Counted from the stretch's first letter, positions 8,678-18,145 are shown. The stretch: 64,000 nucleotides of DNA from Oscillospiraceae bacterium (GCA_009782215.1 WRKO01000001.1:62001-126000); one strand, 5' to 3'. Notes: a model not told the origin generated them from the sequence alone. Made by a program: numbers and translations.

Positions 8678-11600
8678 ATGAAAACAAAACTTCACAGACT
8701 ATCGGCCCTCCTCCTAACCGCCGCCATCCTCTTCAGCGCCACCCCCCCCCTCCCCACCGCCTCCGCGATGGTATTTGTGGATGTGACAAATGCCAATGTT
8801 CATACCGCAGTCCAAGCCGCGATTAACGACAACCCCGTTGTCGTCGTCAGGAGTACGGAAGAAGTCTTCACCACCGCCACGCTCACGCTGAACATCCCCG
8901 AAGAAACGACGGTAGTCTGGTATGCAAACCTCACTAACACCACCAACGTCGTCGCCGTGTCGCTGACGGGCGACGGCGCGTTTGAGGTCAGAAACGGCGG
9001 CAGCATCACAGCGGGCAACACCAGCGCCATCCGCTCCGCCGGAACGCCTATTTCCATAAACGGCGGCACCGTCACCAACGCCGCAACCAGCAACATAACC
9101 CCCACCATCAACGTAACGGCAGGAACGGGAATGAACGTCACCATCCGCGACGGACTTGTCGAAACCAAAAACCCCTCCGCCACCAGCTATGTCATCCAAA
9201 CCACCGGCGGTGTGCTGGTGGAGGGCGGCGAAGTCCGCGCCATCGCGGGACGCGCCATCAATCTTGTCGGTATGGACTCCGTCGCCATCATCGCCGGCGG
9301 CACGGTGTACTCGGAAAAAGGCGTCGCCATCAGCACCGCCACCACCAACACCGCCTTGGTGCGAAACGCTAGTGTCACAGTAATCGGCGGCACTGTCTCC
9401 ACCGAAACCGGAACCGCCGCCATCCAGACGACCGGAACAAACGGAAACGTAGGGATATTCAGCGGAAAAGTCACCGCCCAGTCCGGGCTTGCCATCCGCT
9501 CAACGGGCAATGTCGAGATAACCCACGACGCCTTTGTCTTCGCCTACGGCACCAGCATCGGACAGGTCGTCAGCGCTCCCAACATAGACCGCCTATACCC
9601 CGCCGTCGTCGCCGCGTGGAACAGCGGCACGCTGAACCCGTCGTACATCGAAGGCACCGACAACGACTTGGTCATACTAGGCGATGCGTCGTGGAAGGCG
9701 AATACCCCGCATGACGGCATCGAATATGGAGCGGAGGGCAGCAAGTTGTTTTTTCCGCTGGAAGACGTCACGGTCGCATCGGCAGCCACGAAATCGCAGG
9801 GCTTGATATTTGATATAGGCGAAGGCACGTTCAACCTCGATGAAGTCAATGCCGAAGAGGGTACTACTTGGGAGTGGGACGGCGAGACCCTCACGCTCAA
9901 AAACTTCACATGGGTCACCAACTCACGCAACCAAACCGCGCTGACCATCGTAAGGGGCGACAGCATGACCGAAAACATAACCCTAAACCTTGTCGGCGAC
10001 AACACCTTCATAACCTCCGGCAGCGGCTCGGGCATCTTCAGCGCCGCACACATCATCGTCGAAGGAGACGGCACGCTGAACGTCTCCTCCGCCGGGGGCT
10101 TTGGCATAAACGGAAGAGACTTCACCCTTCGCGGCGGCAAGGTCTACGTCTCAACCGCCGCAAACGCACACGGCATGAACCTCTACAACTTGTTCGTAGA
10201 CGGCGGCGAGCTGTCCGCGTCGTCCAACGGCTCCGCCACCAGCGGCGCTGTCTACGGCATCAACATAACGGCGAGCTTGGGCATAATCGACGGCGCCATC
10301 ACCGCCACCGGCAGCTCCCGCGCCATCACCAGCGCCGCGCTAGGCCTCCCGCCCAACTATACATACGCCATAGGCTCCCGCGCCGACGGCAGCAACGCCG
10401 CAGAATACGAGTACCCCGGCGCTGCGGCCTACTCGCACAGCAACAGCAATCGGCGCTACGTGCGGATAGAGGCTCTGCCGCCCCCGCCCCACCCGGAGCA
10501 GGAGTATTATCTGGTAGTTGACGGCTACGGTCACGGCTATCACCCTGCGGGTGCGGAGGTCACAATAAACACCCTTGTCAGAACCGAAGCCCCCGTTCAA
10601 ATCGGCCCGGTGGTTCCGACAACCAAGCCGCCGTATATGTACGATAATGAAGTAGATGACTTTTTCATAGAGTGGACGAGCGACAGCGGCGGAGCGTTTG
10701 CAGACGCAAGCGCTAGAAGTACAACGTTCACGATGCCCGCCAACAATGTGGCCGTCACGGCAAGGACAGAAACCGTATATAAACTCTTTTTAAGCGGCGG
10801 CCGTATTGACGTAGGGGAGGGAAGCCCAAGCCTTGGCTATTACCCTGCGGGCGCGGTCGTTGATTTGGCGTCGCACTCGCAATACAGCGACGGGTGGCGC
10901 TTCCAAGGTTGGACGATTACAGACAGAGGGACTCCTCCTACTCCCCCCGTACCTCCCGTACGCCCCGAACCCCCTACAAGCAGTACAGTCGGCACGCCCA
11001 TTCCCGGTCTTGAGTTCTCAGACCCCAACTCCGTCCACACCACATTCACAATGCCCGCCAGTAATGTAGTCATCGAGGCCCGCTGGTATCAAGACACAGC
11101 TTCTGTAGACCCCTCGGCTCCGGTGTTTACGCTTACGGTCGTTGGCGGCACTAGCCCCTTACCGAACTGGCAAGCGGGGGCATGGCCACTTATCGAAGCC
11201 GAGGATCCGCCGCCCGGGCAGGCGTTTTCCCATTGGGTGATAACCGAGTTTGACGGGGACGCTGACGCGTTTCCCGGCGCGTTTACAAACGCGACCGCGC
11301 AATCAACATACTTCAATATGCCGGAGGGCAGCGTAACCATCCAAGCGGCGTATGTATATCAAGAGTTCAACCTGACCGTTATCGAGGGGTCGGGGTCGGG
11401 ACCGTATCATGTGGGGGATATTATCGCTCTGGCTGCGTTTGAGCCTTTTGAGGGGATGGAGTTTGCCGGGTGGAAGGTTATGTCGGGCGGCGGGGTGCTT
11501 GAAAACGCCGTCTCGCAATATGCCACCTTTACGATGCCGGGGGAAGATGTAACCATCACGGCAACCTTCGCGTATCCGTCCGAGCCGTATTTCCCGCCGT

Positions 11601-12418
11601 ATGTGCCGTCCGAGGAAGACGAGGACGAAGACGAGGAAGAAGAAGAAGACGAGGAGCCGGACGAGCCTTGTGATATTTGCGACCCGGACGACCCGATTTG
11701 CACGCCGGACAATCCTTGTCCGCGCCCCTGCGTGGTCTGCGACCCGGAGGAGCCGGTCTGCACGCCGGAGGAGCCTTGTCTGGTGCTGACGCACTGGGCG
11801 TATGTGGTGGGCGTGGGCCACGGCCTGTTCGCGCCGGAGAAAGAGCTGACGCGGGCGGAGGCGGCGCAGATGCTGTATAATTTGCTGCCGGACGAGGAGG
11901 AGGACACGGCGCTTACCGCCGCTTTCCCCGACGTGCCGGAGGGCGCTTGGTATGAGCGGGCGGTGGATAGGCTGGCGGCGCTGGGCGTGATTTCGGGCTG
12001 CCCGGACGGGCTGTTTGACCCGCTGCGGGACATCACGCGGGCGGAGCTTGTGACAATGGCGACGCTGTTTGTTGACCACGCGGCGGACGAAACGCTCGAG
12101 GCGGCGTTCCCGGACGTGACGGCGGCGCATTGGGCGTACGCGTATATCAACACGGCGGCGGCGCACGGCTGGATATCGGGAACCTCTGACGGACTGTTTG
12201 AGCCGGATCGGGGGATAACCCGCGCGGAGGCGGTGGCGGTGCTCAACAACGCGGTCGGCCGCGCGCCGGACAAGGCGTTCATTGACGGACACCCGGACAT
12301 CACGCGCTTTGCGGACGTGGCGGAAGACTACTGGGCGTTCTACCACATCACGGAGGCGTACCACACCCACGACTACGCGCCCCGGGACGCCGCGGAGATA
12401 TGGGTGACCGTGCGCTAG
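8678..12418 (+). CDS. SLH-domain surface protein with beta-helix and InlB-like repeats
   Basis: 1,246 residues from the ATG at 8678 (GAGGTG 7 bases upstream; the GTG at 8669 overlaps that site). Order of parts: signal peptide (to about residue 30, ending TASA); a Ser/Thr/Gly-rich beta-helix-like region (about 35-310); a carbohydrate-binding-like region (about 380-600, WDGETLTLKNF); four divergent InlB B-type repeats (about 610-960, each with TFTMPxxxVxxxA); an acidic stretch of Asp/Glu; a linker with eight cysteines arranged as two similar halves; and three C-terminal SLH domains (FPDVPEGAWYERAV, FPDVTAAHWAYAYI and one more) that would hold it on the wall polymer. Probably an adhesin or glycan-binding cell-surface protein. 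Monocistronic. Confidence 0.82.
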   Translation: MKTKLHRLSALLLTAAILFSATPPLPTASAMVFVDVTNANVHTAVQAAINDNPVVVVRSTEEVFTTATLTLNIPEETTVVWYANLTNTTNVVAVSLTGDGAFEVRNGGSITAGNTSAIRSAGTPISINGGTVTNAATSNITPTINVTAGTGMNVTIRDGLVETKNPSATSYVIQTTGGVLVEGGEVRAIAGRAINLVGMDSVAIIAGGTVYSEKGVAISTATTNTALVRNASVTVIGGTVSTETGTAAIQTTGTNGNVGIFSGKVTAQSGLAIRSTGNVEITHDAFVFAYGTSIGQVVSAPNIDRLYPAVVAAWNSGTLNPSYIEGTDNDLVILGDASWKANTPHDGIEYGAEGSKLFFPLEDVTVASAATKSQGLIFDIGEGTFNLDEVNAEEGTTWEWDGETLTLKNFTWVTNSRNQTALTIVRGDSMTENITLNLVGDNTFITSGSGSGIFSAAHIIVEGDGTLNVSSAGGFGINGRDFTLRGGKVYVSTAANAHGMNLYNLFVDGGELSASSNGSATSGAVYGINITASLGIIDGAITATGSSRAITSAALGLPPNYTYAIGSRADGSNAAEYEYPGAAAYSHSNSNRRYVRIEALPPPPHPEQEYYLVVDGYGHGYHPAGAEVTINTLVRTEAPVQIGPVVPTTKPPYMYDNEVDDFFIEWTSDSGGAFADASARSTTFTMPANNVAVTARTETVYKLFLSGGRIDVGEGSPSLGYYPAGAVVDLASHSQYSDGWRFQGWTITDRGTPPTPPVPPVRPEPPTSSTVGTPIPGLEFSDPNSVHTTFTMPASNVVIEARWYQDTASVDPSAPVFTLTVVGGTSPLPNWQAGAWPLIEAEDPPPGQAFSHWVITEFDGDADAFPGAFTNATAQSTYFNMPEGSVTIQAAYVYQEFNLTVIEGSGSGPYHVGDIIALAAFEPFEGMEFAGWKVMSGGGVLENAVSQYATFTMPGEDVTITATFAYPSEPYFPPYVPSEEDEDEDEEEEEDEEPDEPCDICDPDDPICTPDNPCPRPCVVCDPEEPVCTPEEPCLVLTHWAYVVGVGHGLFAPEKELTRAEAAQMLYNLLPDEEEDTALTAAFPDVPEGAWYERAVDRLAALGVISGCPDGLFDPLRDITRAELVTMATLFVDHAADETLEAAFPDVTAAHWAYAYINTAAAHGWISGTSDGLFEPDRGITRAEAVAVLNNAVGRAPDKAFIDGHPDITRFADVAEDYWAFYHITEAYHTHDYAPRDAAEIWVTVR

Positions 12419-12472
12419 GCAGCGCGCCCGCGCCCGCGTTTTCCCCGATTTTCCGGTTTGGCTAAAAAAATC

Positions 12473-12501
12473 TTTACATTTGCCCTCGCGCGTGATACAA
12501 T
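12473..12501 (+). promoter_or_regulatory. Promoter of rpsO-pnp
   Basis: TTTACA (12473-12478), 17-bp spacer, TACAAT (12496-12501) with extended TGa. It implies a leader of about 100 bases before rpsO. Confidence 0.75.
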
Positions 12502-12611
12502 ACATCCGCGTGTGCGGATTGCCGCGCGAAATCTTAACCCCGGCGCTTTGTTTGGCGGTTCACCGGCCCCATACGCCGCGCCGAGGGGATTCAAAGGAAA
12601 GGTGAACAATC
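12502..12611 (+). promoter_or_regulatory. rpsO leader, possible S15 autoregulatory RNA
   Basis: A G+C-rich leader of ~105 bases with several self-complementary stretches (GCGGATTGCCGC near 12514) ends in AAAGGAAAGGTG before the rpsO ATG. In several bacteria S15 represses its own translation by binding such leaders. I did not fold it, so the assignment rests on position only. Confidence 0.3.
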
Positions 12612-12878
12612 ATGCTGCTCAAGGAGCAAAAAACCGGCGTTATCGAAAGCAACCGCCTGCACGAGACCGACACCGGCTCGCCGGAGGTTCAGGTCGCCAT
12701 CCTCACCGAGCGTATCCAGCAACTGACCGCGCACCTGAAAATCCACAAGAAGGACAAACACTCCCGCCGCGGACTGCTCAAAATGGTTGGCGCCCGCCGC
12801 AGCCTGCTGGACTATCTGCAAAGGAAAGACATCGAACGCTACCGCGCGCTGATTGCCAAGTTAGGCCTCAGAAAATAA
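12612..12878 (+). CDS. rpsO: 30S ribosomal protein S15
   Basis: 88 residues, full length for S15. Signature stretches are [30 protein letters not shown] and [12 protein letters not shown], which contact 16S rRNA helix 22/23 in the small subunit. S15 is an early assembly protein that recruits S6, S18 and S11. AAAGGAAAGGTG precedes the ATG. pnp follows 69 bp downstream, the widespread rpsO-pnp arrangement, with a hairpin between them. Confidence 0.97.
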   Translation: MLLKEQKTGVIESNRLHETDTGSPEVQVAILTERIQQLTAHLKIHKKDKHSRRGLLKMVGARRSLLDYLQRKDIERYRALIAKLGLRK

Positions 12879-12922
12879 GAGTGAATCACGCTCCGCGCCG
12901 ACGTGCGTGAGGAGCGGCTCTT
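12877..12922 (+). promoter_or_regulatory. rpsO-pnp intergenic hairpin
   Basis: AAGAG and CGCTCC (12877-12894 side) pair with GGAGCG and CTCTT (12911-12922 side), making an interrupted stem around a ~16-base loop; there is no T-run. In E. coli the equivalent hairpin is cut by RNase III to start PNPase autocontrol; here that role is inferred from position. Confidence 0.45.
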
Positions 12923-12947
12923 TAAGAAGAAAGTAGGAAAATGAAAC

Positions 12948-15050
12948 ATGACAAAACGTGAATACCCCGCCTTCAAGGTTTTTGAAACCATGATGGCAGG
13001 CCGTCCCTTGCGCGTGGAAGCCGGCATGATGGCGGAGCTGGCCGGCGGCTCCTGCATGGTGCGCTACGGCGACACCTCGGTACTGGTGACAGCCACGGCG
13101 GCGGCACAGCCGCGCTCCGGCATAGACTATTTCCCCCTGTCGGTTGACTTTGAGGAACGTCTCTATTCGGTCGGGCGAATCCCCGGCTCTTTTCTGCGCC
13201 GTGAAGGGCGCCCCAGCGAAAAAGCCGTGCTTGCCTCCCGTTTGATCGACCGTCCCATCCGCCCCCTGTTCCCCGACGATATGCGCAACGACGTCGCCAT
13301 CGCGGCGACCGTGATGAGCCTTGAGCCCGACTGCGCGCCCGAGGTTCCCGCCATGCTGGGCGCCTCGATTGCCCTCTCCATCTCCGATATCCCGTGGGGC
13401 GGCCCGATTGCCGGCGTCGCTATGGGCTTGGTGGACGGAAACATCGTGATGAACCCCACCACCGCCGAGCGCGAGAAATCCGCCCTCCAGCTCACCGTCG
13501 CGGGTACGGCGGAAAAGATTGTTATGATTGAAGCGGGCGCCCATGAAATCGACGACGAAACGATGTTTGAAGCCATCATGGCCGCGCACGACGAAATCAA
13601 AAAGCTGTGCGCCTTCATCGCCGACATCAAAAGCCAGATTGGCAAGCCCAAGTTCGATTATGTCAAGGCGTACTTCAACGACGAGCTGTATGAGACGCTC
13701 AAGGGCGAGGTTCTGGACGATTTGCGCCACTGCCTCGACACGGACGACAAAAACATCCGCGAGTCGCGCATCAAAGAGCTGCGCGCCAAAATCGCCGAAC
13801 GCCACGCCGAGCGCTTCGCCACCCTTGATTCCGATTTGGGCGAGGTGCTGTACAGACTGCAAAAAATCGTCGTGCGCGCTTGGCTTTTGGAGAAAAAGCG
13901 CGTGGACGGGCGCGGCATGGACGACATACGCCCCCTCGACGCCCAAGTCAGCCTGCTGCCCCGCGCCCACGGCTCGGGCATGTTCACCCGCGGCCAGACG
14001 CAGTCGCTGACCATCTGCACCCTTGGCACCATCTCCGACCAGCAGAAGCTGGACAACATCTTCGACGACGAATACAAACGGTATATGCACCACTACAACT
14101 TCCCGTCCTATTCCGTAGGCGAGGCGCGCCCGTCGCGCAGCCCCGGCCGGCGTGAAATCGGACACGGCGCTCTGGCCGAGCGCGCCCTTGAGCCGATGAT
14201 TCCGCCCGAAGCGGAATTCCCATACTGCATCCGCTTGGTCAGCGAAATCCTCTCCTCCAACGGATCCACCTCCCAAGCCGCCATCTGCGGCTCCACGCTG
14301 GCGCTGATGGACGCGGGCGTCCCGATTAAAGCCCCGGTGGCAGGCATTTCCTGCGGACTGATTACCGAAGGCGACCGCTGGATGACCTTCGCCGACATTC
14401 AAGGCATTGAGGATTTCTACGGCGACATGGACTTCAAGGTGGCGGGCACCAAAAACGGCATCACCGCCATTCAGATGGATCTTAAAATCGACGGCTTAAC
14501 CCCGGAGATTATCAGAAGCGCCTTTGAAATTACCAAAAAGGGACGCTTCCAAATCCTCGACGAGATTATGCTGCCCTGCATCGCCGCGCCGCGCGAGGAA
14601 CTGTCTCCGTACGCGCCGAAGATGATTCAAACGCAGATAGACCCGGAAAAAATCCGCGAGGTCATCGGCAAAGGCGGCAGCGTTATCCAAAAAATCGTCG
14701 CCGATACCGGCTGCAAAATCGACATCGAGGACGACGGGCGCATCTTCATCGCCGCCATCAATATGGCCGACTGCGAGCGGGCGCTCAAAATCATCAATTC
14801 CATCGTCTTTGAACCCACGGTGGGCGAGAGCTACCTCGGCAAGGTCACCCGCGTCATCGCCATCGGCGCGTTTGTTGAATACGCGCCGGGCAAGGAGGGG
14901 ATGGTGCATATCTCCAAGCTGGAGAGCTTCCGCGTGGCAAAGGTGGAGGATGTGCTGAATGTTGGAGACGCGGTTTGGGTAAAATACCTCGGCACCGACG
15001 AAAAGGGCCGCGTGAACCTATCGAAGAAAGACGCGATACCGCAGGATTGA
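12948..15050 (+). CDS. pnp: Polyribonucleotide nucleotidyltransferase (PNPase)
   Basis: 700 residues, normal length. Two RNase PH-like domains (about 10-140 and 310-545) separated by the all-alpha domain, then a KH domain (about 550-615; IGKGGSVIQKI is the GXXG-type loop) and an S1 domain (about 620-695; GKVTRVIAIGAFVEYAPGKEGMVHIS). The second PH domain carries the phosphorolysis site with FPYCIRLVSEILSSNGS. PNPase degrades RNA 3' to 5' with phosphate and works in the degradosome and in RNA quality control. GAAAGTAGGAAA lies before the ATG. A hairpin just after the stop may separate it partly from the peptidase gene. Confidence 0.98.
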   Translation: MTKREYPAFKVFETMMAGRPLRVEAGMMAELAGGSCMVRYGDTSVLVTATAAAQPRSGIDYFPLSVDFEERLYSVGRIPGSFLRREGRPSEKAVLASRLIDRPIRPLFPDDMRNDVAIAATVMSLEPDCAPEVPAMLGASIALSISDIPWGGPIAGVAMGLVDGNIVMNPTTAEREKSALQLTVAGTAEKIVMIEAGAHEIDDETMFEAIMAAHDEIKKLCAFIADIKSQIGKPKFDYVKAYFNDELYETLKGEVLDDLRHCLDTDDKNIRESRIKELRAKIAERHAERFATLDSDLGEVLYRLQKIVVRAWLLEKKRVDGRGMDDIRPLDAQVSLLPRAHGSGMFTRGQTQSLTICTLGTISDQQKLDNIFDDEYKRYMHHYNFPSYSVGEARPSRSPGRREIGHGALAERALEPMIPPEAEFPYCIRLVSEILSSNGSTSQAAICGSTLALMDAGVPIKAPVAGISCGLITEGDRWMTFADIQGIEDFYGDMDFKVAGTKNGITAIQMDLKIDGLTPEIIRSAFEITKKGRFQILDEIMLPCIAAPREELSPYAPKMIQTQIDPEKIREVIGKGGSVIQKIVADTGCKIDIEDDGRIFIAAINMADCERALKIINSIVFEPTVGESYLGKVTRVIAIGAFVEYAPGKEGMVHISKLESFRVAKVEDVLNVGDAVWVKYLGTDEKGRVNLSKKDAIPQD

Positions 15051-15053
15051 TCA

Positions 15054-15076
15054 ATGGGCCGCCGCAGGCGGCCCAT
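15054..15076 (+). terminator. Hairpin after pnp, weak terminator
   Basis: Perfect inverted repeat ATGGGCCGCC / GGCGGCCCAT with a 3-base loop, followed by only TCGTTT. It probably attenuates rather than stops transcription into the M16 peptidase gene, whose ribosome site lies 9 bp on. Confidence 0.5.
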
Positions 15077-15098
15077 TCGTTTCAAGGAGGCTAACCGC

Positions 15099-16343
15099 AT
15101 GATTCAAATCAAAACTCTCCCCAACGGGGCGCGCATCGTCCATGAATATATGGCTCAAGTCCGCAGCGCGGCGGTGGTTTTCTGGGTGGGGCACGGATCC
15201 CGCCACGAACCGGCCGAGATGGGCGGCGCGTCCCACGCCATTGAGCATATGCTGTTCAAAGGGACGCAAACCCGCACCGCCGCGGAGCTGGCCGCCGTGA
15301 TGGACGCCATCGGCGGTCAGGTCAACGCCTACACCACCAAGGAAAGCACCTGCTATTACGCCCGCGCGCTGGACAGCCATCTGCCCGCCGCCATTGATTT
15401 ACTGGGCGATATGTTTTTCAACGCGCGCTTTGACAAAGACGCGTGGGACACCGAGCGGGGCGTTATCATCGAGGAAATCGCCATGTGCGAGGATCAGCCG
15501 GACGACCTCGTGTACCAGAACCTGTACGCCTCAATCTATAAAGACCTTCCTCTCGGCGCGCCCGTCATAGGGACGGCGGAGACGCTGGGCGGGATGACGG
15601 CGGAAGACCTGCTGGAATACAAAACGCGGAATTACCGGCCCTGCGACATCATCGTCTCTCTGGCCGGACGGTTCGCCCCGTCTGACTTGGAAAAGATTGA
15701 AGAGCTTCTTTCGTCCCTGCCGCCCGCGGAGTGTCCGCCGATGGTTCCCTGCGCCTACACGCCGGCCTTCCATCTGCGCGAAAAGGACATCGAGCAGAAC
15801 CACCTCCTGCTTGCCTTTCCCGGCCTTCCGGTCAACCGGAATTACGCTTACGGGGTGATGAGCGCCATTTTGGGCTCGGGGATGTCCTCGCGGCTCTTTC
15901 AGAAAATCCGCGAGGAACACGGCCTTTGCTATTCAGTCTATTCAAGTCAGGCGCCCCACCGCGATACCGGCGCTGCGGTCATCTACACCGCGCTGGGGCC
16001 GGAAACGGAGCGGAAGGCGCTGGAGCTTATCCGCGAGGTCGTGGAGCAGTACGCCAGAGAAGGCCCGTCCGAGCAGGAGCTTACGCGGGCGCGCGAGCAA
16101 TGCAAGGCCAACAACATTATGAGCGAGGAATCGACCGTCAATCGGTCAATCAGCATAGGCCATTCAACCCTCTTCTTCGGCGGCGCGCATGAGACGGACG
16201 AGATTATCGCGCGGATAAACGCCGTAACGCGGGAAGCGGTGACGGAGCTTGCGGCGCGCATCTTCGACTTCTCTCAGGTCAGCCTGTCGGTCGTCGGCAA
16301 ACCGGAGGACGAGGCTGTGTACAGGGATTTGCTATGCCGGTGA
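15099..16343 (+). CDS. M16 family zinc metallopeptidase (mitochondrial processing peptidase-like)
   Basis: 414 residues from the ATG at 15099, chosen because AAGGAGG (15085-15090) is ideally placed; an upstream in-frame ATG at 15054 lies inside the pnp hairpin. The inverted zinc motif HAIEH (residues about 46-50) with the distal glutamates of ERGVIIEEIAMCED gives an active M16 catalytic half; the C-terminal half has the usual non-catalytic M16 repeat (EEHGLCYSVYSSQ). Relatives next to pnp in Bacillota include YmxG, whose role is unclear. Its stop overlaps the start of prmA by 10 bp, so the two are translationally coupled. Confidence 0.93.
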   Translation: MIQIKTLPNGARIVHEYMAQVRSAAVVFWVGHGSRHEPAEMGGASHAIEHMLFKGTQTRTAAELAAVMDAIGGQVNAYTTKESTCYYARALDSHLPAAIDLLGDMFFNARFDKDAWDTERGVIIEEIAMCEDQPDDLVYQNLYASIYKDLPLGAPVIGTAETLGGMTAEDLLEYKTRNYRPCDIIVSLAGRFAPSDLEKIEELLSSLPPAECPPMVPCAYTPAFHLREKDIEQNHLLLAFPGLPVNRNYAYGVMSAILGSGMSSRLFQKIREEHGLCYSVYSSQAPHRDTGAAVIYTALGPETERKALELIREVVEQYAREGPSEQELTRAREQCKANNIMSEESTVNRSISIGHSTLFFGGAHETDEIIARINAVTREAVTELAARIFDFSQVSLSVVGKPEDEAVYRDLLCR

Positions 16344-17146
16344 AGCGCTGGCTGGAGGTATCGCTTCCGGCGCCGCCGGACGCGCAGGAGGAGCTGCTGG
16401 CGAGACTGATTGCCGAGGAGTTCGAGGGGTTTCAGATAGAGGAAAGCTGCGTTGTCGTCTACCTGCCCGCGGACGATGTGAGCCGTCTTGCCGTCCTGCG
16501 CCGCCTGTCGCCGTCCCTGACGGCGCGGGAACGCGGGGAGGAGGAATGGGCGGACGCTTGGATGCGTTACTACAAACCCACGCCGATTGGCTCGCGGCTG
16601 CTCATTCAGCCCGCGTGGCTGCCGCTTGAAAACCCGGAAAACCGCGCCGTCTACCTAAACGACCCCGGTATGAGCTTCGGCACGGGCCTGCACGCGTCAA
16701 CGAGACTCTGCCTAGAAATACTGGAATCGCTGGAGCCGAAAGGCTGGCGCGTCCTCGACGTGGGCTGCGGGAGCGGGATACTGGGGCTGTGCGCCTTGCT
16801 GCTGGGCGCGGAAAGCGCCGTGGGCGTGGATATCGACGCGTACGCGGTGAGGACGGCGCTCGAAAACGCTCTCCTCAACGGCATGGAGAGCAAGTTTACG
16901 GCGTATGCGGAAGACTTTTTGACGTCCGGCTCGGTGGACGGGTTTGACATCATTTTTTCCAACATCATCGCCGACGCCATAATCCCGCTTGTGCCAATCG
17001 TCGCGCCGGCCGGGTCGATTTGGGTCGCGTCGGGGATTATCGAGCATCGGCTGGACGAGGTCTTGTCCATTGCCGAAGCCGCGGGACTGAACGCGCCGGT
17101 CATCCGTATCGAAGACGGTTGGGCGGCGGTGTTGTTTTCGCAATGA
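16334..17146 (+). CDS. prmA: Ribosomal protein L11 methyltransferase
   Basis: 270 residues. An N-terminal substrate-recognition domain (about 1-60), a linker and a Rossmann methyltransferase domain from about residue 110. Motif I is VLDVGCGSGILGL, preceded by the PrmA signature DPGMSFGTGLHAST; motif IV is IIFSNIIADAI. It trimethylates L11 with S-adenosylmethionine. The start overlaps the M16 peptidase gene and its TGA overlaps the ATG of the next gene (ATGA). N-terminal domain is shorter than in E. coli, as usual in clostridia. Confidence 0.93.
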   Translation: MPVKRWLEVSLPAPPDAQEELLARLIAEEFEGFQIEESCVVVYLPADDVSRLAVLRRLSPSLTARERGEEEWADAWMRYYKPTPIGSRLLIQPAWLPLENPENRAVYLNDPGMSFGTGLHASTRLCLEILESLEPKGWRVLDVGCGSGILGLCALLLGAESAVGVDIDAYAVRTALENALLNGMESKFTAYAEDFLTSGSVDGFDIIFSNIIADAIIPLVPIVAPAGSIWVASGIIEHRLDEVLSIAEAAGLNAPVIRIEDGWAAVLFSQ

Positions 17147-17868
17147 AGAAGATGTTTCGTTTCGTCAGGCATATCAGCCGGGACGACGCTTTCGGGGTCG
17201 CCGCGAAGACGGCGTTCTTCTTTCTGCTCTCCATCTTCCCGCTTTTGCTGCTGGCGGACCGGGCGCTGGCGCTGGCCGACTGGAGCCTCGCCGCGCTGGA
17301 AGGCTTTCTGCCGGAGGATTTGCTGAATGTTTTCGCCGATACGGGAACGTCCCCGCCGCTGTCCAACCCCCTCTGGGGCGTGGGCGCGCTGTGGGCGGCG
17401 TCAAGCGGCGTCTGGGCGCTGATGCGGGGCGTCAACCACGCGTACGGCGGCGGAAAACTGCCCTTTTTCAAAGCGCGGGGGATGGCCGTTCTCTTCACGC
17501 TTGGCTTTTTGACCGTACTGGCGCTAACCATCGCCATTCTGGCCGCCAACCAGTGGATATTGGCGTTTTCTGTCGGCGGCGCTATATTCTTGTTGCTCTT
17601 CGCCCTTTATACGCTGACGCCGGGCGCATCCGCGCGCCCCGCCCGCGCCGCGTGGACGGCCGCGCTGGCGACGGCGGGGTGGCTGGGCGTTTCGCGCGGG
17701 TTTGAGCTGTATATGCGGTACTTCTCCAACCACAACACGCTCTACGGCGGCATCGGGATATTTATGGGCATCGCGATATGGGTGTTTCTGATTTGCCTTG
17801 ACATCATCATCTGCGCGGAATTGGGCGGGTACAAAGAGGAAACGGACGCAGCAAAGCGGGCGGGATAA
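17143..17868 (+). CDS. YihY/BrkB family membrane protein
   Basis: 241 residues starting in the ATGA overlap with prmA. Six hydrophobic segments, with the family's polar helices KTAFFFLLSIFPLLLL near the N-terminus and the C-terminal YLRYFSNHNTLYGGIGIFMGI-like stretch (here starting YMRYFSNHNTLY). The family was once named RNase BN by mistake; its function is unknown, perhaps envelope-related transport. Last gene of the rpsO-pnp group. Confidence 0.88.
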   Translation: MKKMFRFVRHISRDDAFGVAAKTAFFFLLSIFPLLLLADRALALADWSLAALEGFLPEDLLNVFADTGTSPPLSNPLWGVGALWAASSGVWALMRGVNHAYGGGKLPFFKARGMAVLFTLGFLTVLALTIAILAANQWILAFSVGGAIFLLLFALYTLTPGASARPARAAWTAALATAGWLGVSRGFELYMRYFSNHNTLYGGIGIFMGIAIWVFLICLDIIICAELGGYKEETDAAKRAG

Positions 17869-17907
17869 CCCCGCCCCTGCAATGGCATTCTCCCTATTCC
17901 GCAGGGG
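17858..17907. terminator. G+C-rich hairpins between yihY and rpmB
   Basis: GGGCGGG/CCCCGCCC around the yihY stop, and overlapping CCCCTGC/GCAGGGG arms further on. They lie between convergent genes, and the minus-strand exit has GCTTTGCTG rather than a real T-run, so termination is only suggested. Confidence 0.35.
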
Positions 17908-17910
17908 ATG

Positions 17911-18099
17911 CTATACGGCGCGGGTCACCCTGCCCGAGCGCAGACAGCGCGTGCAGACATGGATATGCTTCGGAGCGCCGTTGACCACCGCCTTGACGCG
18001 CTTGACGTTGGGCTTCCACGAGCGGTTGGTGCGTCTCATTGAGTGGGAGCGGGCGTTTCCGAAGATGGTGGCTTTATCGCAAACACTGCATTTGGCCAT
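17911..18099 (-). CDS. rpmB: 50S ribosomal protein L28, zinc-binding form
   Basis: 62 residues from the ATG at 18099 (MAKCSVCDKATIFGN), with AAGGAAGTGG upstream; the longer reading frame to 18186 has no such site. Two CxxC pairs (CSVC and CTRC) form the zinc ribbon of the C+ type. Typical L28 core SHSMRRTNRSWKPN. Structural component of the large subunit. Convergent with yihY, and divergent from the aldo/keto reductase gene. Confidence 0.97.
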   Translation of the reverse strand: MAKCSVCDKATIFGNARSHSMRRTNRSWKPNVKRVKAVVNGAPKHIHVCTRCLRSGRVTRAV

Positions 18100-18145
18100 G
18101 AGGGCCACTTCCTTTCTATCTTGCCGTAATTGTGAACGCCAAAAC

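Noticed and set aside
12861..14402. Long minus-strand ORF of 513 codons opposite pnp
   Set aside because: It is the antisense of a clearly conserved pnp gene, has odd composition and no ribosome site; G+C-rich DNA often leaves such frames open.
17020..17142. Longer N-terminus for the YihY protein
   Set aside because: It overlaps conserved prmA coding sequence; the ATGA overlap at 17143 gives the normal family start.
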